DNA from: Streptosporangiaceae bacterium
GTDB lineage: Bacteria; Actinomycetota; Actinomycetes; Streptosporangiales; Streptosporangiaceae
DNA: 8,824 nucleotides
Direction: 5' to 3'
Assembly (NCBI GenBank): GCA_030050125.1
Contig: JASIJN010000298.1
Coordinates: 1-8,824, forward strand
Shown here: positions 6,336 through 8,824 of the stretch, piece after piece
Numbering within the stretch: position 1 is the first letter of the stretch
Layout of the letters: each line of letters starts with the position of its first letter
Position numbers and translations under genes: made by a program
The notes under the pieces: generated by a model
Seen by the model: only the letters and a program-made list of their open reading frames with translations
Told to the model about the DNA's origin: nothing
Database searches by the model: none

Positions 6336-7160
6336 TCAGCCGAGATCATCGAGGAACGACTCGACGGCTTGGTTGAAGGCCGTTCCCTCCTCCCAGAAGG
6401 GGCAGTGGCTGGAGTGCGAGAAGGTCTGCAGCCTGGCCTTGGGAATGGCGTCGGCGATGTACTCTCCTGCCCGCGGGCTGGTCAGCTTGTCGTCCTCGCC
6501 GAAAAGGACCAGCGCGGGCACCTCTATCTGCGGGAGGAAGTCGCGATAGTCGCGCAGGGTCTGGTCGACGAGGATGGCGCTGGCGATCGCCGGGGGCACC
6601 TGCAGGATTTCGCGAGTCATCCAGGCGACCGTTTCCGGGTCGGGCTCATGCAGCATGAGCTTGACGAACTCCGAGACGAGCCCAGGCTGGTCCGTCTGGA
6701 TCTGCTCGCTCATCTCGAGCAGCCCGTCGACCGTGATACTGCCGAACTCGTAACCGGGCCAGGCGAAGTCCGATGGCGGCTGGTCGACGACGACGATGCC
6801 CGACAGGCTGCCCGGCCCGTTCTGGCGGAGGAACTCGTAGGCAACCATGGCGCCCATGGACCAGCCGACCAGCACCGGCCGTTCGACCCCGTGCCCGGCC
6901 AGGATGGCCGCCAGGTCAGCGGCATAGGTCGGCACTGTGTGGCCGTGCAGGACCTTCTCGGAGCGGCCGTGGCCGCGCAGGTCGGGCACGATGACCTTGC
7001 GCCGGGCGGCCAGGTCAGGCAGTTGCCGGCGGAAGAACTGCCCGCTCATGCTCCAACCGTGGACCAGAACGACCGGTCGCCCGTTGCTCTGGGCCTGCGT
7101 CGGCCCGTCGACGTGCACGGACAAGGTCACGCCGTCCGCCGTGCGCAGCGATTGCGGCAT
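6336..7160 (-). CDS. Alpha/beta-fold hydrolase
   Basis: This 274-residue cytosolic serine hydrolase resembles the haloperoxidase/esterase branch of the alpha/beta fold. RPVVLVHGWSMS (28-39) gives the oxyanion-hole strand, VIVPDLRGHGRS (57-68) the next landmark, and VLVGWSMG (96-103) the nucleophile elbow with Ser101. ALVLFGEDD supplies the acid, most likely Asp224, and SHSSHCPFWEE the histidine, His252. The triad is therefore complete. The frame is open to 7289, but that part reads out of frame through the permease 3' end and is serine/proline/arginine junk; the ATG at 7158-7160 has GGGAGG six bases upstream. It begins 22 bases after the permease stop, on the same strand, so the two are almost certainly cotranscribed. 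The hydrolase may cleave the imported compound, although ester, lactone and amide substrates cannot be told apart. It is a different gene from the broken hydrolase at 1-375. Confidence 0.93.
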   Translation of the reverse strand: MPQSLRTADGVTLSVHVDGPTQAQSNGRPVVLVHGWSMSGQFFRRQLPDLAARRKVIVPDLRGHGRSEKVLHGHTVPTYAADLAAILAGHGVERPVLVGWSMGAMVAYEFLRQNGPGSLSGIVVVDQPPSDFAWPGYEFGSITVDGLLEMSEQIQTDQPGLVSEFVKLMLHEPDPETVAWMTREILQVPPAIASAILVDQTLRDYRDFLPQIEVPALVLFGEDDKLTSPRAGEYIADAIPKARLQTFSHSSHCPFWEEGTAFNQAVESFLDDLG

Positions 7161-7182
7161 CTGGTACCTCCCGACGTGGCCG

Positions 7183-8670
7183 CTAGCCGGCCTGGGCCGG
7201 CTCGGGCTCGAGGAACACCTTGGCCGTGGCCGCGATCCTGCCGGGGTGGCGGATCGCGAAGAAGACGAGCACGGCGACTCCGAGGGCATACCAGGCCGCT
7301 ACGACAATGCCGGCCAGGCTCAGCGGGTAGGTCAGCGGGCTGATGAACTTGAACAGCGTGATCCCGAGATCGGTGAAGAAGGCCGGCACGAACAGCACGA
7401 TGCCCAGCACGGGGAACAGCAGGTGCTTGAGGACGTTGAACTCGCTGCGGTGCTCGCGCCAGAAGTACACGATGCAGGCAAGGTTGACGGCGATGTAGAT
7501 CGGCACGACGGCGCCGGTGATGATGGTGCCGATCAGGGCGAAGGCGGTCAGCGGGGTGTACTGCTCGCCCAGCCAGAGGGCAAGCGCAAGCCCGCCGCCG
7601 AAGCTGACGAGCACGGCCACATACGGCGAGCCCCACTTGCGGCTGGTCCGCCCGAATACCGAAGGCAGCACGCGTATGCGGCCCATCGCCCACTGGGTCC
7701 GCGTGGACGCCAGGCCGCCGCCGTTGGCGCACGCCGCGTTGGAGTTCAGCAGCGCGATGAACAGCACGACCCAGCCGCCGCCCCACACCGCGGTCGCCAT
7801 CAGGTTCCACGGGTTGCCCCCGCCTGCGGTGTAGAAGCTGATGAACCTGCCCGCGCCGAAGTAGACGGTGGCGGCGTAGGTGGTCAGCACGTAGAAGACG
7901 CCAATGATCAGGCAGGACCCGATGACGGCGCGGCCGACGTTGCGCCTGGGGTTCCTGGTCTCCTCGGCCAGCGGGGCTGCGGCATCGAACCCGATGAAGG
8001 CCAGGATCGCGTACACCGAGCCGGCGATGATGCCGGACGTACCGTGAAAACCAGGCACCGTCGCGTAGTGCGTCGTGAACACGCTGAACGTGTTACGCGA
8101 CCCCGCCTCGATGATCAGAGTTATCGACAGGGCTACCATGACCAGGATCTCCAGCGCGCCCAGTACCAGGCCGAACCTCGCGCTGACCTGGACATTGGTG
8201 AGATTCAGGCCGCCGACCAGCAGCACGCAGAAGATGGTGCCGATCACCCACCAGGCGTTATAGGACAGGCTGAAGTGCGCCTGCAGCGTGCTGCCCAGGA
8301 TGCTGCCGAACAGGATCGAGACCAGCGGTATGCCCAGCGGGTACAGGCCGGCGAATCCCCATCCGGCCAGGAAACCGAGCTTGCTGCCGAGCCCGCGGGC
8401 GATGTAGGTGTACATGCCGCCCGCGGTCGGCAGGTGCCGCGCCAGCTGGCCGATGGACAGTGCCGTGAACAGGCAGCCGACCAGCGCGATGACAACCCCG
8501 GCAACCAGCGACCCGCCGGCGAACACCGCTCCCACCGCGATGGAGAACGCCGCCGCGGCCGCTGGGGCCATGGTCGTCACCGACGCGAAGATCACGTCAG
8601 GCAGCCCGATGGCATCCTTACGCAGCCCAGTCGCCTGTGAGGCGGCGGCGACCTCCTCGACACTGGTCAT
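7183..8670 (-). CDS. APC-superfamily amino acid permease
   Basis: This 495-residue inner-membrane secondary transporter has the usual APC length and about twelve or more hydrophobic helices. A cytosolic N-terminus carries LRKDAIGLPDV (16-26), and TM1 is broken at TTMAPAAAAAFS (32-43). PTAGGMYTYIARGLG (81-95) follows TM2, and the family hallmark GFDAAAPLAEETRNPRRN (227-244) links TM6 to the next loop. WAMGRIRVLPSVFGR (327-341) is the cytosolic loop after TM8. It should import an amino acid, amine or related compound by proton or cation coupling; the substrate cannot be assigned. ATG at 8668-8670 is supported by GGGAGG seven to eight bases upstream. It is the first gene of a two-gene unit with the alpha/beta hydrolase. 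A long open frame on the opposite strand (6937-8640) is a composition artefact. Confidence 0.95.
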   Translation of the reverse strand: MTSVEEVAAASQATGLRKDAIGLPDVIFASVTTMAPAAAAAFSIAVGAVFAGGSLVAGVVIALVGCLFTALSIGQLARHLPTAGGMYTYIARGLGSKLGFLAGWGFAGLYPLGIPLVSILFGSILGSTLQAHFSLSYNAWWVIGTIFCVLLVGGLNLTNVQVSARFGLVLGALEILVMVALSITLIIEAGSRNTFSVFTTHYATVPGFHGTSGIIAGSVYAILAFIGFDAAAPLAEETRNPRRNVGRAVIGSCLIIGVFYVLTTYAATVYFGAGRFISFYTAGGGNPWNLMATAVWGGGWVVLFIALLNSNAACANGGGLASTRTQWAMGRIRVLPSVFGRTSRKWGSPYVAVLVSFGGGLALALWLGEQYTPLTAFALIGTIITGAVVPIYIAVNLACIVYFWREHRSEFNVLKHLLFPVLGIVLFVPAFFTDLGITLFKFISPLTYPLSLAGIVVAAWYALGVAVLVFFAIRHPGRIAATAKVFLEPEPAQAG

Positions 8671-8715
8671 CAGCAGACCTCCCGTTTAAATCTACTTTTC
8701 CTATTGTATTTAATG

Positions 8716-8746
8716 ACTTTACTCTTCCGAGGGGCGTCGCTGTCAA
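8716..8746 (-). promoter_or_regulatory. Candidate promoter for the permease-hydrolase operon
   Basis: On the - strand a perfect TTGACA (8746 to 8741) is followed after 19 bases by TAAAGT (8721 to 8716), inside a region about three quarters A/T (8685-8727). The spacing is longer than the usual 17, and TACAAT at 8708-8703 is an alternative -10 with no good -35. Arms GTCGC (8736-8740) and GCGAC (8752-8756) flank the -35 and could form an operator. The start codon lies about 45 bases downstream. Confidence 0.4.
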
Positions 8747-8824
8747 GCGTTGCGACAGGTGAGCCGCCTGAGCCGCGCCGCGCACCTACCCTCGATGTGA
8801 CCTCGCAGACGTCCGGACGCGGTG

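Noticed and set aside
7161..7289. Upstream extension of the alpha/beta hydrolase
   Set aside because: It overlaps the permease 3' end in another frame and reads as Ser/Pro/Arg junk; ATG 7158-7160 has a strong GGGAGG site.
6937..8640. 567-codon open frame on the + strand opposite the permease
   Set aside because: It is Arg/Gln/Asp/Gly-rich low-complexity translation with no domain sense. It exists because the permease on the other strand has strong GC bias; the permease has clear family motifs.

Overview
The window is high-GC DNA with strong third-position G/C bias, GGAGG-type ribosome sites and GTG/ATG starts, typical of an actinomycete (Actinomycetota). I cannot name the genus. It holds seven intact genes, one further intact gene of unknown function and one broken gene. 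There is no RNA gene, insertion sequence, CRISPR array or prophage that I can support.

Layout, left to right. Positions 1-375 carry the 3' end of an alpha/beta-hydrolase gene that has lost an internal piece and its reading frame. An aldo/keto reductase follows on the + strand (483-1343). Facing it on the - strand is a translationally coupled pair: an acetamidase/formamidase family amidase (1845-2837) whose stop overlaps the start of a small SnoaL/NTF2-fold protein (1447-1848). A 280-base divergent gap separates the amidase from a PaiB-family FMN-binding protein on the + strand (3118-3732). Everything from 3765 to 8670 is on the - strand: a four-helix membrane protein with a TPR-like tail (3765-5105), a secreted DUF4189-like protein with a second cysteine/histidine-containing domain (5236-6219), and an APC-superfamily amino acid permease (7183-8670) followed 22 bases later by an alpha/beta hydrolase (6336-7160). 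The permease has a conspicuous AT-rich leader at the right edge.

How the genes work together. Two small operons are credible: amidase plus SnoaL-like protein, and permease plus hydrolase. The second suggests uptake of an amine, amino acid or related compound followed by hydrolysis inside the cell. The other genes look like independent units in an accessory or metabolic region. The two least understood proteins are the best candidates for undescribed biology: the membrane/TPR-like protein, which carries a distinctive NTNLEQVSDWLTKII segment, and the secreted protein, whose C-terminal half has the His-then-Cys order of permuted papain-like (NlpC/P60 or LRAT-type) enzymes. Nothing in the window proves a defence system or a biosynthetic cluster.
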